33,176 nucleotides of DNA from Streptomyces hokutonensis (GTDB lineage Bacteria; Actinomycetota; Actinomycetes; Streptomycetales; Streptomycetaceae): positions 1 to 33,176 of the forward strand of contig NZ_BARG01000117.1 of assembly GCF_000376565.1 (NCBI RefSeq). The letters are read 5' to 3'. This document shows, one piece after another, positions 1 through 7,887 of the stretch. The notes beneath the pieces were generated by a model. It saw nothing but the letters and a program-made list of their open reading frames with translations, did no database searches and had not been told where the DNA came from. The position numbers and the translations under genes were made by a program. Each line of letters opens with the position of its first letter. The first letter of the stretch is position 1.

Positions 1-23
1 CGCTGCACCCGGACGCGTTCTGA
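1..23 (+). CDS. 3' tail of ABC substrate-binding protein (partial)
   Basis: The first bases read in frame as L-H-P-D-A-F followed by TGA at 21-23. A Leu-His-Pro-x-x-Phe ending is common at the C terminus of iron-siderophore binding proteins of the FecB type, and the next gene is the matching FecCD-type permease. Only seven codons are visible, so the assignment rests on gene order plus this short ending. The permease frame is already open across this stop, so the two genes probably overlap or nearly touch. Confidence 0.45.
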
Positions 24-79
24 GCCGGATCAGGGTCCCGCTGGCCTTCCTGCTCCTGCCGGTCGCGCTGCTCGCGACC

Positions 80-1044
80 ATGATCGTGGCGATCAGTATC
101 GGCGCGGTGAACGTCCCGCTCGGTGACGTGTGGGCGATCGTCCTCCATCACGTCACCGGCGTCGGGGCGGCGCCCTCCGACCCCGCGCTCGACCAGATCG
201 TCTGGAACTTCCGTACCCCGCGCGTGGTGTTGGCCGCCCTGGTCGGCGCGGCCCTGGCCGTGTCGGGCGCGGTGCTCCAGACCGTGGTGTCCAACCCGCT
301 GGCCGACCCCATCGTGCTGGGCTTTTCCTACGGCGCCACGCTCGGCGCGGTCCTAGTCATCACCTTGGGCGGCGGCGCCGCGCTCGCCGGGCTCGGGGTG
401 TCGGCGGCGGCCTTCATCGGCGCGGTGGTGGCGGGCGCGCTGGTCTTCGCGCTCGGACAGCGACGGGGCCGACTGGCCCCGACCCGGCTGGTGTTGGCGG
501 GAGTTGCTGTCGGCTATGTCTTCCTCTCGGCGACCAGCTTCGTCCAACTCCAGGCGACACCTACCGAGTTGCGCACCGTCATGTTCTGGATGCTGGGCAG
601 CGTCTCCGGTGCCCAGTGGGACCAACTCCCCACGGTCACCGTGGTCGTGCTGGTCACCACCGCACTCCTGACGCTCTTCGGCAGGCGGCTCAACGTCCTG
701 CTCGCCGGCGACGAGTCCGCCACCGCGCTCGGCGTCGACGTCAACCGGCTGCGCGCCGTACTCCTGGTACTCAGCGCGCTGTTGACCGGAACCGTCATCG
801 CCGTCGCCGGCAGCATCGGCTTCGTCGGCCTGATGATCCCGCACCTCGTCCGCCTCACCACCGGCGCCGACCACCGCCGACTCCTGCCCCTGACCGCCCT
901 GTTGGGCTCGGTCTACCTGGTCCTCGTCGACCTGCTCTCCCGCACCCTGAACCGCCCCAACGAACTACCGCTGGGCATCCTGACCGCCCTCCTCGGCGCC
1001 CCTTCTTCCTGTGGCTGCTGCGCCACAACAAGGGCCTGGACTGA
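80..1044 (+). CDS. FecCD-family ABC permease, frameshifted near its 3' end
   Basis: Membrane subunit of a ferric-siderophore or cobalamin-type importer. Long hydrophobic segments run throughout, and the family signature is present: a G-S-I-G-F-V-G-L-M-I-P-H segment followed by H-x-x-R-L-x-P-L-x-A-L-x-G. The first ATG is at 80, but the frame is open to the window edge and a hydrophobic stretch (about 38-79) precedes it, so the true start probably lies further left. Near 1000 the reading frame breaks. The family-typical ending P-F-F-L-W-L-L-R-H-N-K-G-L-D with TGA at 1042-1044 is in another frame, and a run of four Cs at about 998-1001 would need to be five to restore it. As sequenced, translation passes the normal stop and runs in frame into the ATPase, giving one continuous frame 80-1870 (596 codons). 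This is either an assembly or sequencing error or a real mutation. Confidence 0.85.
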
Positions 1045-1054
1045 AGGGAGTTCC

Positions 1055-1870
1055 ATGAAACTCACCGTCGACCAACTCCACATCACCTTGGACCGCAGCC
1101 CGATCCTGCACGGTGTGAGCCTCGAGGCCCGCAAGGGCGACGTCGTCGGCCTGGCCGGTCCCAACGGCAGTGGTAAATCAACCCTGTTGCGCGCCGTCTA
1201 CCGCTCGCTCCGCCCGGCGGACGGCGTCGTCAGAGTCGGCGAGGACGACGTATGGACGCTGTCCGCCCGCGCCGCGGCCCGCCGCACGGCCGCGGTCCTC
1301 CAGGACGCCACCGGCAACACCACCGGCCTGACCGTGACGGAGATCGTCGCTCTGGGCCGCGCCCCGCACCACGGCCTCCTGGGACGCGACGGCACCGAGG
1401 ACCACAGAGCCGTACAGCAAGCCATCGACCACTGCGGCGTACGACCGTACGCGGAGCGCGACTACGCCTCCCTCTCCGGCGGCGAACGCCAACGCGTCCT
1501 GCTGGCAAGGGCGTTGGCACAGAACGCCCAGCTCCTCGTCCTGGACGAACTCACCAACCATCTCGACATCCGCGCCAGGTTCGAGCTCCTTGACCTGATC
1601 CGCGCGACCGGCATCACCACACTCGCGGTCCTGCACGACCTCGACCTGGCCGCCCGCCTCTGCGACCACCTCGCCGTCCTGCACGAGGGAGCGGTGGTGG
1701 CCGCTGGACCGGTCCTGGAAGTGCTGACCCCGGAGATCCTCAGGGATGTCTTCGGCGTCAGGGCGAGCGCCGAGCGGCACGCCGACGGCGTCATCCGCAT
1801 CACCTACGCCGCCCAGCCGCTCGCCCGCGACGAGACGGCGGCGACCGAGGCCGAGCCCGCCGCGCGCTGA
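1055..1870 (+). CDS. ABC transporter ATP-binding protein (FecE type)
   Basis: ATPase that powers the siderophore/cobalamin-type importer encoded just upstream. The Walker A motif GPNGSGKST is at residues 35-43. The signature LSGGERQRVLLARAL and Walker B LLVLDE are followed by LTNHLD, where most relatives have PTNHLD. The H-loop is in LAVLHDLDLA. At 271 residues it has the usual family length. Its own start at 1055 follows an AGGGAG ribosome site in the 10 bases after the expected permease stop, so it should be made separately even if the upstream frameshift is genuine. Because of that frameshift the ATG is also in frame with the permease reading frame. Expression probably depends on an operon promoter left of the window. 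Confidence 0.93.
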   Translation: MKLTVDQLHITLDRSPILHGVSLEARKGDVVGLAGPNGSGKSTLLRAVYRSLRPADGVVRVGEDDVWTLSARAAARRTAAVLQDATGNTTGLTVTEIVALGRAPHHGLLGRDGTEDHRAVQQAIDHCGVRPYAERDYASLSGGERQRVLLARALAQNAQLLVLDELTNHLDIRARFELLDLIRATGITTLAVLHDLDLAARLCDHLAVLHEGAVVAAGPVLEVLTPEILRDVFGVRASAERHADGVIRITYAAQPLARDETAATEAEPAAR

Positions 1871-2022
1871 ACCTCCCTCTCCAACAGAAGTCGGACGGCA
1901 ATCCCGTTGAGTTCCGGGCCTTTGGTGTGGTCCGGGTCACATGCTGTGGGTTGAGTGTGGTGCGCTGTGGGTTTGCTTACCCGCACCTGACATGCGATTT
2001 CCTGGTGCCAGGATGAGGCCTC

Positions 2023-2625
2023 ATGAGACCAGGGTGGTGTTCCCGCACGATGCGGGCCGCGATGTTCGCGGCCGTCTGCGTGGTGCTCGCCTCCCTGGCG
2101 CACGTCATGATGTCCGGGAACCACGTGCCCCCGTGGGCACTGTCCGCCGGACTGGTCGCCACCGGCACCGCGGGCTGGTGTCTGGCGGGCCGTGAGCGCG
2201 GCCTCCCGCTGATCGTGACGGTCGTGGTCGTCTCCCAGACGATGCTGCACTCGGCGTTCTCACTCACCCGGTCGGCGTCTGCGGACACGGACATGGCAAT
2301 GGGCTCGATGCAGCCGGGCTCCATGGACATGGCGGCATCGTCGGCCGGCGGTACGCCCTCGACCGGCATGCTCGTCGCCCACCTGTTCGCCGCCCTGCTC
2401 TGCGGGCTCTGGCTGGCCCACGGCGAGAAGGCCGCGTTCCGCATCCTGCGCGTCGTCATCGGCCGTCTGGCGGCTCCGCTACGGCTGCTGCTGGCACTGC
2501 CCGCGCCGACGGACCGCCCGCGCCTCCGCAGGCGTCGCCTCCGTTCGGACCGGGCGCCGCACTCCCTCCTCCTCGTCCACTCGATCACCTCCCGGGGCCC
2601 GCCCGCGCGGACCGCTGTCGTCTGA
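2023..2625 (+). CDS. Four-helix membrane protein with Met-rich loop
   Basis: A 200-residue integral membrane protein of unknown function. Hydrophobic helices lie at about residues 10-30, 37-56, 61-81 and 112-134. Between helices three and four is a loop rich in Met, Ser and Asp (D-M-A-M-G-S-M-Q-P-G-S-M-D-M), and His residues sit next to helices one, three and four. Clustered extracytoplasmic Met and His suggest copper binding, and similar small membrane proteins occur beside copper-handling genes in streptomycetes. That link is inference, since no CopC, CopD or chaperone gene is present here. The C-terminal tail of about 65 residues is very Arg-rich and presumably cytoplasmic. ATG 2023 follows AGGATGAGG; a second ATG at 2050 is possible. 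The ECF sigma gene lies 156 bases downstream on the same strand. Confidence 0.75.
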   Translation: MRPGWCSRTMRAAMFAAVCVVLASLAHVMMSGNHVPPWALSAGLVATGTAGWCLAGRERGLPLIVTVVVVSQTMLHSAFSLTRSASADTDMAMGSMQPGSMDMAASSAGGTPSTGMLVAHLFAALLCGLWLAHGEKAAFRILRVVIGRLAAPLRLLLALPAPTDRPRLRRRRLRSDRAPHSLLLVHSITSRGPPARTAVV

Positions 2626-2670
2626 GACAGCCGGTACCCCGAGGCCGCCCGTACGGCGTGCCTTTGGCCT

Positions 2671-2704
2671 CGGCCCTACGTCCGCGCGAGCGCGCCGTAG
2701 GGCC
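2671..2704 (+). terminator. Perfect 10-bp hairpin after the membrane-protein gene
   Basis: CGGCCCTACG (2671-2680) and CGTAGGGCCG (2695-2704) are perfect inverted repeats. The 14-base loop can itself pair (CGCG/CGCG). No T-run follows, so this may be a GC-rich terminator or attenuator between the membrane protein and the sigma gene, or a dyad operator. Confidence 0.5.
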
Positions 2705-2781
2705 GTCCCTCCCCGCTCACCGGACCGCCCGCGTTCCCGCGTGCCCAGGTCCGGAACACGGATGACCGAGAAGGACACCAG

Positions 2782-3399
2782 GTGATCACTCCTGCCCTGC
2801 CCGCCCCGCGCGGCAAAGGCGAGAAGAAGTCGGCATCTCTCGACGAGTCGATAACGGCGTGGGCGCTCGCCGCCCGCCACGGCGACGCGGACGCGGTCGA
2901 GCACTTCGTCCGGGCCTTACAGCGTGACGTCCAGCGGTACGTCGCTCATCTCTGCGGCGATCCGCAGGCCGCCGACGACCTCGTACAGGACACGTTCCTG
3001 CGCGCGCTCGGCAGCCTGCACCGCTTCGAGGGGCGCTCCTCGGCACGCTCCTGGCTGCTGTCGATCGCCCGCCGCGCCGTCATCGACAGCTACCGGTACG
3101 CCGCCGCGAGACCCCGCCTGTCCGACGTACCGGACTGGCAGTTGGCGGTCGAACTGTCCCAGCCGATCGACCTGCCCGGCTTCGAGGACGGCGTCGCGCT
3201 CCTCGATCTCCTGGCATCGCTGCCGGACGACCGCAGGGAAGCCTTCGTCCTCACCCAGATGCTCGGTCTGCCCTACGCGGAAGCCGCCGAGGCGAGCGAC
3301 TGCCCGATTGGAACGGTCCGCTCCCGAGTGGCGCGGGCCCGGGCGACCTTGACGGATCTGCTGGCCGAGGCCGACGAACCCGCCGTAGCGGCGGTCTGA
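2782..3399 (+). CDS. ECF-family RNA polymerase sigma factor, TTA-containing
   Basis: A 205-residue extracytoplasmic-function sigma factor that would direct RNA polymerase to alternative promoters. Region 2 (about residues 45-105) contains A-A-D-D-L-V-Q-D-T-F-L-R-A and the W-L-L-S-I-A-R-R-A-V-I-D segment. Region 4 (about 140-195) contains L-P-x-x-x-R-E-A-F and a recognition helix around P-I-G-T-V-R-S-R-V-A-R-A-R. Start GTG 2782 follows AAGGA seven bases upstream, and a seven-codon frame beginning at ATG 2762 ends on this start (GTGA). Codon 46 is TTA (2917-2919), the rare leucine codon read by the bldA tRNA in Streptomyces, which implies developmental control of translation. No anti-sigma gene adjoins; the upstream membrane protein lacks a recognisable anti-sigma motif. 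Confidence 0.93.
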   Translation: MITPALPAPRGKGEKKSASLDESITAWALAARHGDADAVEHFVRALQRDVQRYVAHLCGDPQAADDLVQDTFLRALGSLHRFEGRSSARSWLLSIARRAVIDSYRYAAARPRLSDVPDWQLAVELSQPIDLPGFEDGVALLDLLASLPDDRREAFVLTQMLGLPYAEAAEASDCPIGTVRSRVARARATLTDLLAEADEPAVAAV

Positions 3400-3407
3400 G
3401 TACTGCT

Positions 3408-3422
3408 CGGTCGGTTCGACCG
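3408..3422 (+). terminator. Short hairpin after the sigma factor gene
   Basis: CGGTCG and CGACCG pair around a three-base loop, nine bases after the sigma stop codon, followed by TTT. This is a weak candidate terminator. Confidence 0.35.
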
Positions 3423-3540
3423 TTTCCCGGAACCCATCTCCACCCGCGCGTTGGTGATCTCCACCTGTGGGTGGTGGTGACCCGCACCGGGCGGCGGCCA
3501 GGCTCGGAGAGTCAGCCTTTTCCCAGGGAAAGCCGAGGCC

Positions 3541-4896
3541 ATGTACCGACATTCCGCATCGCCGAGCCGTATCGGGCGCCGAAGTCTGCTGGCGGGCACT
3601 GCGACGGCGACGGCGGCCGCGCTGATCGGCTCCTCGGCGTCGGAGGCCACCGCGACCCCGGCCGCCGGCGTCCGATTCTTCACGGCCGAAGACCTGAACT
3701 TCCAGACCCAGTTACTGCTCGGTGTCTGCGGTTACGGCAGTGCGGAGGCCGGTGAGGTGCTGGCCGCCGTGGACCGGATCAACGCCGCCGGGGCCGGCTA
3801 TCAGCGTTTCGTCGAGGAGTTCCGCGCGCTGGCCGCCCGTACCGCCGAGCAGGCCGCAGCCCGGCAGCGGGCCGGGCACATCGCTTCGGCCCGGGGCGGC
3901 TTCCTGCGGGCCGCGAGCTATGGATCCGCCGCACTGATGTTTGTGCTCGGCACCGCCACACCCGGCGCCGAGAAGGCCGTCTTCGCGGAGATGCGGCGCT
4001 GCTGGGAGCGCGCGGCAGCCCTCTTCGATCCACCGATCGAACGGGTGGCGATCGACTACCAGGGCACGACGATGCCGGGCTACCTACTCCGTTCGGACCG
4101 TTCCACGCGCCCGCGGCCCACCGTGATCCTCAACAACGGCAGCGACGCCCAGAGCGTCGAGCTGTACGCGTTCGGCGCGGCCGCCGCCCTGGAACGCGGC
4201 TACCACGCGCTGATCTTCGAGGGTCCCGGGCAGGCCGCGATGCTGTTCGAGCGGAACGTGCCGCTGCGTCCCGACTGGGAGAAGGTCGTCACTCCGGTCG
4301 TCGACTGGCTGCACCGACGCCCCGAGGTGGACCGCGACCGGATCGCGCTGGTCGGCTGGAGCCTCTGCGGGGAATCGGTCGCCCGGGCCGCCGCGTTCGA
4401 ACACCGGCTGGCCGCGGTCTGTATGGACCCGGGCATCGTCGACGTATGGTCCATCTGGGAGCCGAAGATCGGCGAGGTCTTCGCGGCCGGGTCCACCAGG
4501 GACGAGGTCAACACCGTGTGGCGCGAACAGGTGGTGCCCGGCCTGTCGGCCGTGGACCGCTTCACCCTCGCCAAACGGGCCGAACTCTTCGGACCCGGAT
4601 TCCGCGCGGACGCGCTGGCCGGCCGGCCGCCGATGGATGTGTGGGGGCTCCGCGAGACACTGCGGAAGTTCCAGAACGCCGACGTGGCCGCCCGTGTCCG
4701 CTGCCCCGCGCTGGTCACCGACTACGAGAACGACCAACTGGTATCAGGCCAGAGCAAGCCGTTGTACGACCTGCTCACCTGCCCCAAGGACCTGGTCACC
4801 TTCACCACGGCCGACGGAGCCGGCGACCACGACGCGGTCCAGGCACCACAGCACCGCAACGAGGTGCTCTTCGACTGGCTCGACGACGTGATGTGA
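3541..4896 (+). CDS. Tat-exported alpha/beta hydrolase, TTA-containing
   Basis: A 451-residue alpha/beta hydrolase resembling FrsA/pseudooxynicotine-hydrolase-like esterases. The N terminus has a twin-arginine signal (R-I-G-R-R-S-L-L-A-G, about residues 11-20) and then an Ala-rich hydrophobic stretch ending near A-T-A-T-P-A-A, so export by Tat is likely. A helical segment (about 55-150) precedes the catalytic fold. The nucleophile elbow reads G-W-S-L-C-G, with Cys where the G-x-S-x-G pattern has Gly. The acid Asp probably lies in L-V-T-D-Y-E-N-D, and the His in G-A-G-D-H-D-A-V near residue 430. Codon 58 is TTA (3712-3714), so translation should need the bldA tRNA, as for the sigma gene just upstream. 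The ATG follows AGGGAAAG. The substrate is unknown. Confidence 0.85.
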   Translation: MYRHSASPSRIGRRSLLAGTATATAAALIGSSASEATATPAAGVRFFTAEDLNFQTQLLLGVCGYGSAEAGEVLAAVDRINAAGAGYQRFVEEFRALAARTAEQAAARQRAGHIASARGGFLRAASYGSAALMFVLGTATPGAEKAVFAEMRRCWERAAALFDPPIERVAIDYQGTTMPGYLLRSDRSTRPRPTVILNNGSDAQSVELYAFGAAAALERGYHALIFEGPGQAAMLFERNVPLRPDWEKVVTPVVDWLHRRPEVDRDRIALVGWSLCGESVARAAAFEHRLAAVCMDPGIVDVWSIWEPKIGEVFAAGSTRDEVNTVWREQVVPGLSAVDRFTLAKRAELFGPGFRADALAGRPPMDVWGLRETLRKFQNADVAARVRCPALVTDYENDQLVSGQSKPLYDLLTCPKDLVTFTTADGAGDHDAVQAPQHRNEVLFDWLDDVM

Positions 4897-4941
4897 CCGG
4901 CGCCGGCCGACGGGACAAGGGGACCGGCCGACAGTCCCGGA

Positions 4942-4972
4942 CGCCGGCTCTCGACCAGGTCGGGAACCGGCG
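4942..4972. terminator. Bidirectional terminator between convergent genes
   Basis: Two 15-base arms (4942-4956 and 4958-4972) pair at 13 of 15 positions, with one further G-U pair possible in RNA. The arms abut a single central A, so the real loop must open the last pairs. It sits between the stop codons of the converging hydrolase and luciferase-like genes and could stop transcription both ways. Confidence 0.6.
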
Positions 4973-5017
4973 GCGGGCGGTCGCGTCGACTCCCCGAAAC
5001 CGGGCGGCAGACACCAC

Positions 5018-6040
5018 TCAGCGCCAGCCGAGCTCCGGTGCCACCTCGGTCAGGATGCTCTCCAGCACATGGGCGTTGTAGTCGACCCCGAGCTGGTTCG
5101 GGACGGTCAGCAGGAGGGTGTCCGCGGCCTGGATGGCCTCGTCCTCCTTGAGCTGCTTGACCAGCACGTCCGGCTCGGCGGCGTACGAGCGTCCGAAGAT
5201 CGCCCGGGTCGTGTCGTCGATCATGCCGACCTGGTCGCGCGAGTTGCGGTCGTGGCCGAAGTAGGCCCGGTCCATGTCGTCGGTCAGGGCGAAGATGCTG
5301 CGGCTGACGGACACCCGCGGCTCGCGCGTGTGGCCCGCCTCCTTGTACGCCTCGCGGTACGCCTCGATCTGCTTGCGCTGCTGGACGTGCAGCGGCTCGC
5401 CCGTCTCGTCGTCCTTCAGCGTGGAGCTCTGCAGGTTCATCCCCAGCTTCGCGGCCCAGACGGCGGTCGCGTTCGAGCTGGAGCCCCACCAGATCCGTTC
5501 GCGCAGCCCCTCGGAGTACGGCTCGACGCGCAGCAGCCCCGGCGGGTTGGGGAACATCGGCCGCGGATTCGGCCGCGCGAAACCCTCGCCCTCGATCACC
5601 TTGAGGAACGCCTCGGCGTGCTGCCGGGCCATGTCCGCGCCGGTCTCACCCTCCTCGGGGGCGTAGCCGAAGTAGCGCCAGCCGTCGATCACCTGCTCCG
5701 GTGAGCCACGGCTGATGCCGAGCTGCAGTCGGCCGCCGGAGATCAGGTCGGCGGCGCCCGCGTTCTCGGCCATGTACAGCGGGTTCTCGTAGCGCATGTC
5801 GATCACGCCGGTGCCGATCTCGATCTTCGAGGTCCGTGCGCCGATGGCCGAGAGCAGCGGGAAGGGGCTGCCCGCCTGCTGCGCGAAGTGGTGCACGCGG
5901 AAGTACGCGCCGTCCACGCCCAGCTCCTCGGCGGCGACCGCCAGGTCGATGGACTGGTGCAGGAAGTCGGCAGCGGACCGGGTCCTGGAATGCGGACTCG
6001 GCGACCAGTGACCGAACGAAAGGAAACCTATCTTCTTCAC
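5018..6040 (-). CDS. LLM-class flavin-dependent oxidoreductase
   Basis: A luciferase-like monooxygenase of 340 residues (FMN or F420 dependent; the sequence alone does not decide). The N terminus K-K-I-G-F-L-S-F-G-H-W starts the TIM barrel. Family landmarks include E-E-L-G-V-D-G-A-Y-F-R-V-H-H-F, I-E-I-G-T-G-V-I-D-M-R-Y-E-N-P and G-R-L-Q-L-G-I-S-R-G-S-P-E. GTG 6040 was chosen because the protein then begins at the conserved first beta strand. An upstream in-frame GTG at 6088 would add 16 residues lacking family character, and neither start has a strong ribosome site. It lies 71 bases downstream of the methyltransferase on the same strand, so co-transcription is possible. Substrate unknown. Confidence 0.9.
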   Translation of the reverse strand: MKKIGFLSFGHWSPSPHSRTRSAADFLHQSIDLAVAAEELGVDGAYFRVHHFAQQAGSPFPLLSAIGARTSKIEIGTGVIDMRYENPLYMAENAGAADLISGGRLQLGISRGSPEQVIDGWRYFGYAPEEGETGADMARQHAEAFLKVIEGEGFARPNPRPMFPNPPGLLRVEPYSEGLRERIWWGSSSNATAVWAAKLGMNLQSSTLKDDETGEPLHVQQRKQIEAYREAYKEAGHTREPRVSVSRSIFALTDDMDRAYFGHDRNSRDQVGMIDDTTRAIFGRSYAAEPDVLVKQLKEDEAIQAADTLLLTVPNQLGVDYNAHVLESILTEVAPELGWR

Positions 6041-6111
6041 GCAGGCCAGAGCGTTCGGCGGCCACGATTGATTCCCGCACGGGCACACCGGAGATCACCG
6101 AGCTCGGTCCG

Positions 6112-6915
6112 TCACACTGTGCGGGCGACTCCGACGTACAACGGGATCTGTTCGCTCTCGCTCCGCCGCTCCCCGAGTTCGGGATGCCAGCGTGCAGCGA
6201 GTTCTATGCCCGGGTCGACAAGCTCAAGTCCCGTGAAGAACGCGGTGAATTCGGCGCGCGACCGCACCTGCGCGGGTGTGCCGCCCTTGCGGTAGACCTC
6301 GACTACCCGCTCCCAGGTCTCGGGATCGAAGTCGCCGGTCGCGTGGGAAAGGGCCAGATAACTGCCGGGTGCCAGGGCCGCGAGCAGTTCGGCGACGATC
6401 CGATGGGGATCGTCCTCGTCGGCCACCAGGTGCAGCAGGGCCACCAGGGACAGGGCGACGGGCTGCTCGAAGTCCAGCACTTCCCTCGCCGCCGCGAGGA
6501 TCTTCCCCGGCTCTCGCACGTCGGCCTGGATGTACGTCGTACTTCCCTCGGGCGTGCTGTGAAGAAGCGCCTCGGCATGCCTCAGCACGATCGGGTCGTT
6601 GTCCACGTACACCACCCGGGCCCCGGGATCGATGGCCTGGACGACTTGGTGGAGGTTGGGCCGGGTGGGTATTCCGGTACCGATGTCGAGGAACTGACGG
6701 ATTCCTCGACCTGCCAGCAGCCGGGACGCCCGGTGCATGAAATCGCGGTTCACCCGGGCCATTTGCTTGACGGCGGGGAACAGCGCGATGACCTTTTCCG
6801 CGGCTTCCCAGTCGACGGGATAGTTGTCCTTGCCGCCGAGGAAGTAGTCGTACATGCGGGCCGATTGGGGCTTGCTGGTGTCGATGCCGTCCGCGCTGAA
6901 TCCGGCAGCTGTCAT
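6112..6915 (-). CDS. SAM-dependent methyltransferase, DUF574 type
   Basis: Predicted S-adenosylmethionine methyltransferase of the actinobacterial DUF574 (Methyltransf_19) family, 267 residues. Hallmarks are the N-terminal R-M-Y-D-Y-F-L-G-G-K-D-N-Y-P-V-D block (residues 20-35), the SAM-binding F-L-D-I-G-T-G-I-P-T (75-84), and V-V-Y-V-D-N-D-P-I-V, where the acidic residue would contact the ribose. The start is well supported: ATG 6915 follows AGGAGGA with five bases between. These proteins are numerous in streptomycetes and few have known substrates. No XRE/DUF397 partner, often seen beside family members, is adjacent. Confidence 0.93.
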   Translation of the reverse strand: MTAAGFSADGIDTSKPQSARMYDYFLGGKDNYPVDWEAAEKVIALFPAVKQMARVNRDFMHRASRLLAGRGIRQFLDIGTGIPTRPNLHQVVQAIDPGARVVYVDNDPIVLRHAEALLHSTPEGSTTYIQADVREPGKILAAAREVLDFEQPVALSLVALLHLVADEDDPHRIVAELLAALAPGSYLALSHATGDFDPETWERVVEVYRKGGTPAQVRSRAEFTAFFTGLELVDPGIELAARWHPELGERRSESEQIPLYVGVARTV

Positions 6916-7003
6916 TCCGATCCTCCTGTGACGCGTCGGCCAGCAGTGTGCCATGACCCTCGTGCCACGATCTCCAACTGGCGGACGTTCAAAGGGCGTT
7001 GGG

Positions 7004-7783
7004 CTAGTGCACGGAGAACCCGCCGTCGACGAAGACCGACTGCCCGGTGACATAGGCGGAGGCGCGGCTCGCCAGGAACACGGCTGCGCCCGCGAAATCC
7101 TCGGCAAGTCCGTTGCGCCCGACCATCGTTCGGGCGGCCAGCGCCGCCACCTTCTCCGGGTCGTTCGACAGCCGCGCGTTGAGCGGGGTCATCACGAACC
7201 CCGGCACCAGCGTGTTGCAGGTGACGCCGTACGGCGACCACGCCTCGGCCTGCGACCGGGCCAGTGACTCCAACGCGCCCTTGGAGACCCCGTAGGCGCC
7301 GCTCTGCACGAACGCGCGATGCGCCTGCTGGGAGGTGATGTGGATGATCCGCCCGAAGCCCCGCTCGGCCATGCCGGGACCGAAGCGCCGGCCCAGGAGG
7401 TAGGGCGCCTCCAGGTTCACCGCCATCGTGGTGTCCCACACGTCCTCGCCCAACTCGTCCATCGGCGGGCGGAGGTTGATCCCGGCGCTGTTCACGAGAA
7501 TGTCCGGCTCGCCGAACGCCTCGGTCGCGGCCTCCGCCGCCGCACGCACCCCGTCACGCGTCCCCAGATCCCCGCTCACCCACGCGGCCCGGCACCCGTC
7601 CGCCACCAACTCGTCGACGGTGGCGGCCAGTTCCTCCTCCTTGCGGGCCACTACGACGACCTGGGCCCCCGCCCGCGCGAGCGCCCCGGCGACCGCCCGG
7701 CCGATGCCGGAACTGCCGCCCGTCACCACCGCCACCCGGCCGTCCAGCGAGAACATGTCGAAGAGATAGTCGCGAGAGATCAT
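7004..7783 (-). CDS. SDR-family NAD(P)-dependent oxidoreductase
   Basis: Classical short-chain dehydrogenase/reductase, 259 residues. The cofactor motif TGGSSGIG is at residues 21-28, NSAG at 98-101, and the catalytic set is Ser151, Tyr164 and Lys168 (Y-G-V-S-K). The C-terminal S-A-Y-V-T-G-Q-S-V-F-V-D-G-G ending is typical of 3-oxoacyl-ACP reductase-like and gluconate 5-dehydrogenase-like members. The substrate cannot be assigned. The residue after the first beta strand (V-V-A-R-K) is Arg-flanked, which tends to favour NADP, but this is weak evidence. The start is supported by a leaderless promoter geometry: TAGGCT, six bases, then ATG. It is divergent from the toxin-antitoxin operon. Confidence 0.93.
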   Translation of the reverse strand: MISRDYLFDMFSLDGRVAVVTGGSSGIGRAVAGALARAGAQVVVVARKEEELAATVDELVADGCRAAWVSGDLGTRDGVRAAAEAATEAFGEPDILVNSAGINLRPPMDELGEDVWDTTMAVNLEAPYLLGRRFGPGMAERGFGRIIHITSQQAHRAFVQSGAYGVSKGALESLARSQAEAWSPYGVTCNTLVPGFVMTPLNARLSNDPEKVAALAARTMVGRNGLAEDFAGAAVFLASRASAYVTGQSVFVDGGFSVH

Positions 7784-7789
7784 TCCCGC

Positions 7790-7795
7790 AGCCTA
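7790..7795 (-). promoter_or_regulatory. Leaderless -10 box for the SDR gene
   Basis: On the minus strand TAGGCT fits TANNNT and is separated from ATG 7783 by exactly six bases (GCGGGA). No ribosome site is present, so transcription probably starts at or next to the ATG. Confidence 0.55.
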
Positions 7796-7859
7796 GGTGC
7801 CGCCCCCGCGAACCGGTCCCGGGGACCGCGAAAAGCGAGGAGGTGAGGCCCCTCGCCCC

Positions 7860-7882
7860 GATGGCACCAACTAGGTACCATC
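7860..7882 (+). promoter_or_regulatory. Toxin-antitoxin operator overlapping the -10 box
   Basis: GATGGCACC (7860-7868) and GGTACCATC (7874-7882) form an inverted repeat with one mismatch around a five-base spacer. The right arm contains TACCAT (7876-7881), a TANNNT -10 box lying exactly six bases before antitoxin ATG 7888. A repressor bound here would cover the promoter, the usual arrangement for autoregulated toxin-antitoxin operons. Confidence 0.6.
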
Positions 7883-7887
7883 GACGT

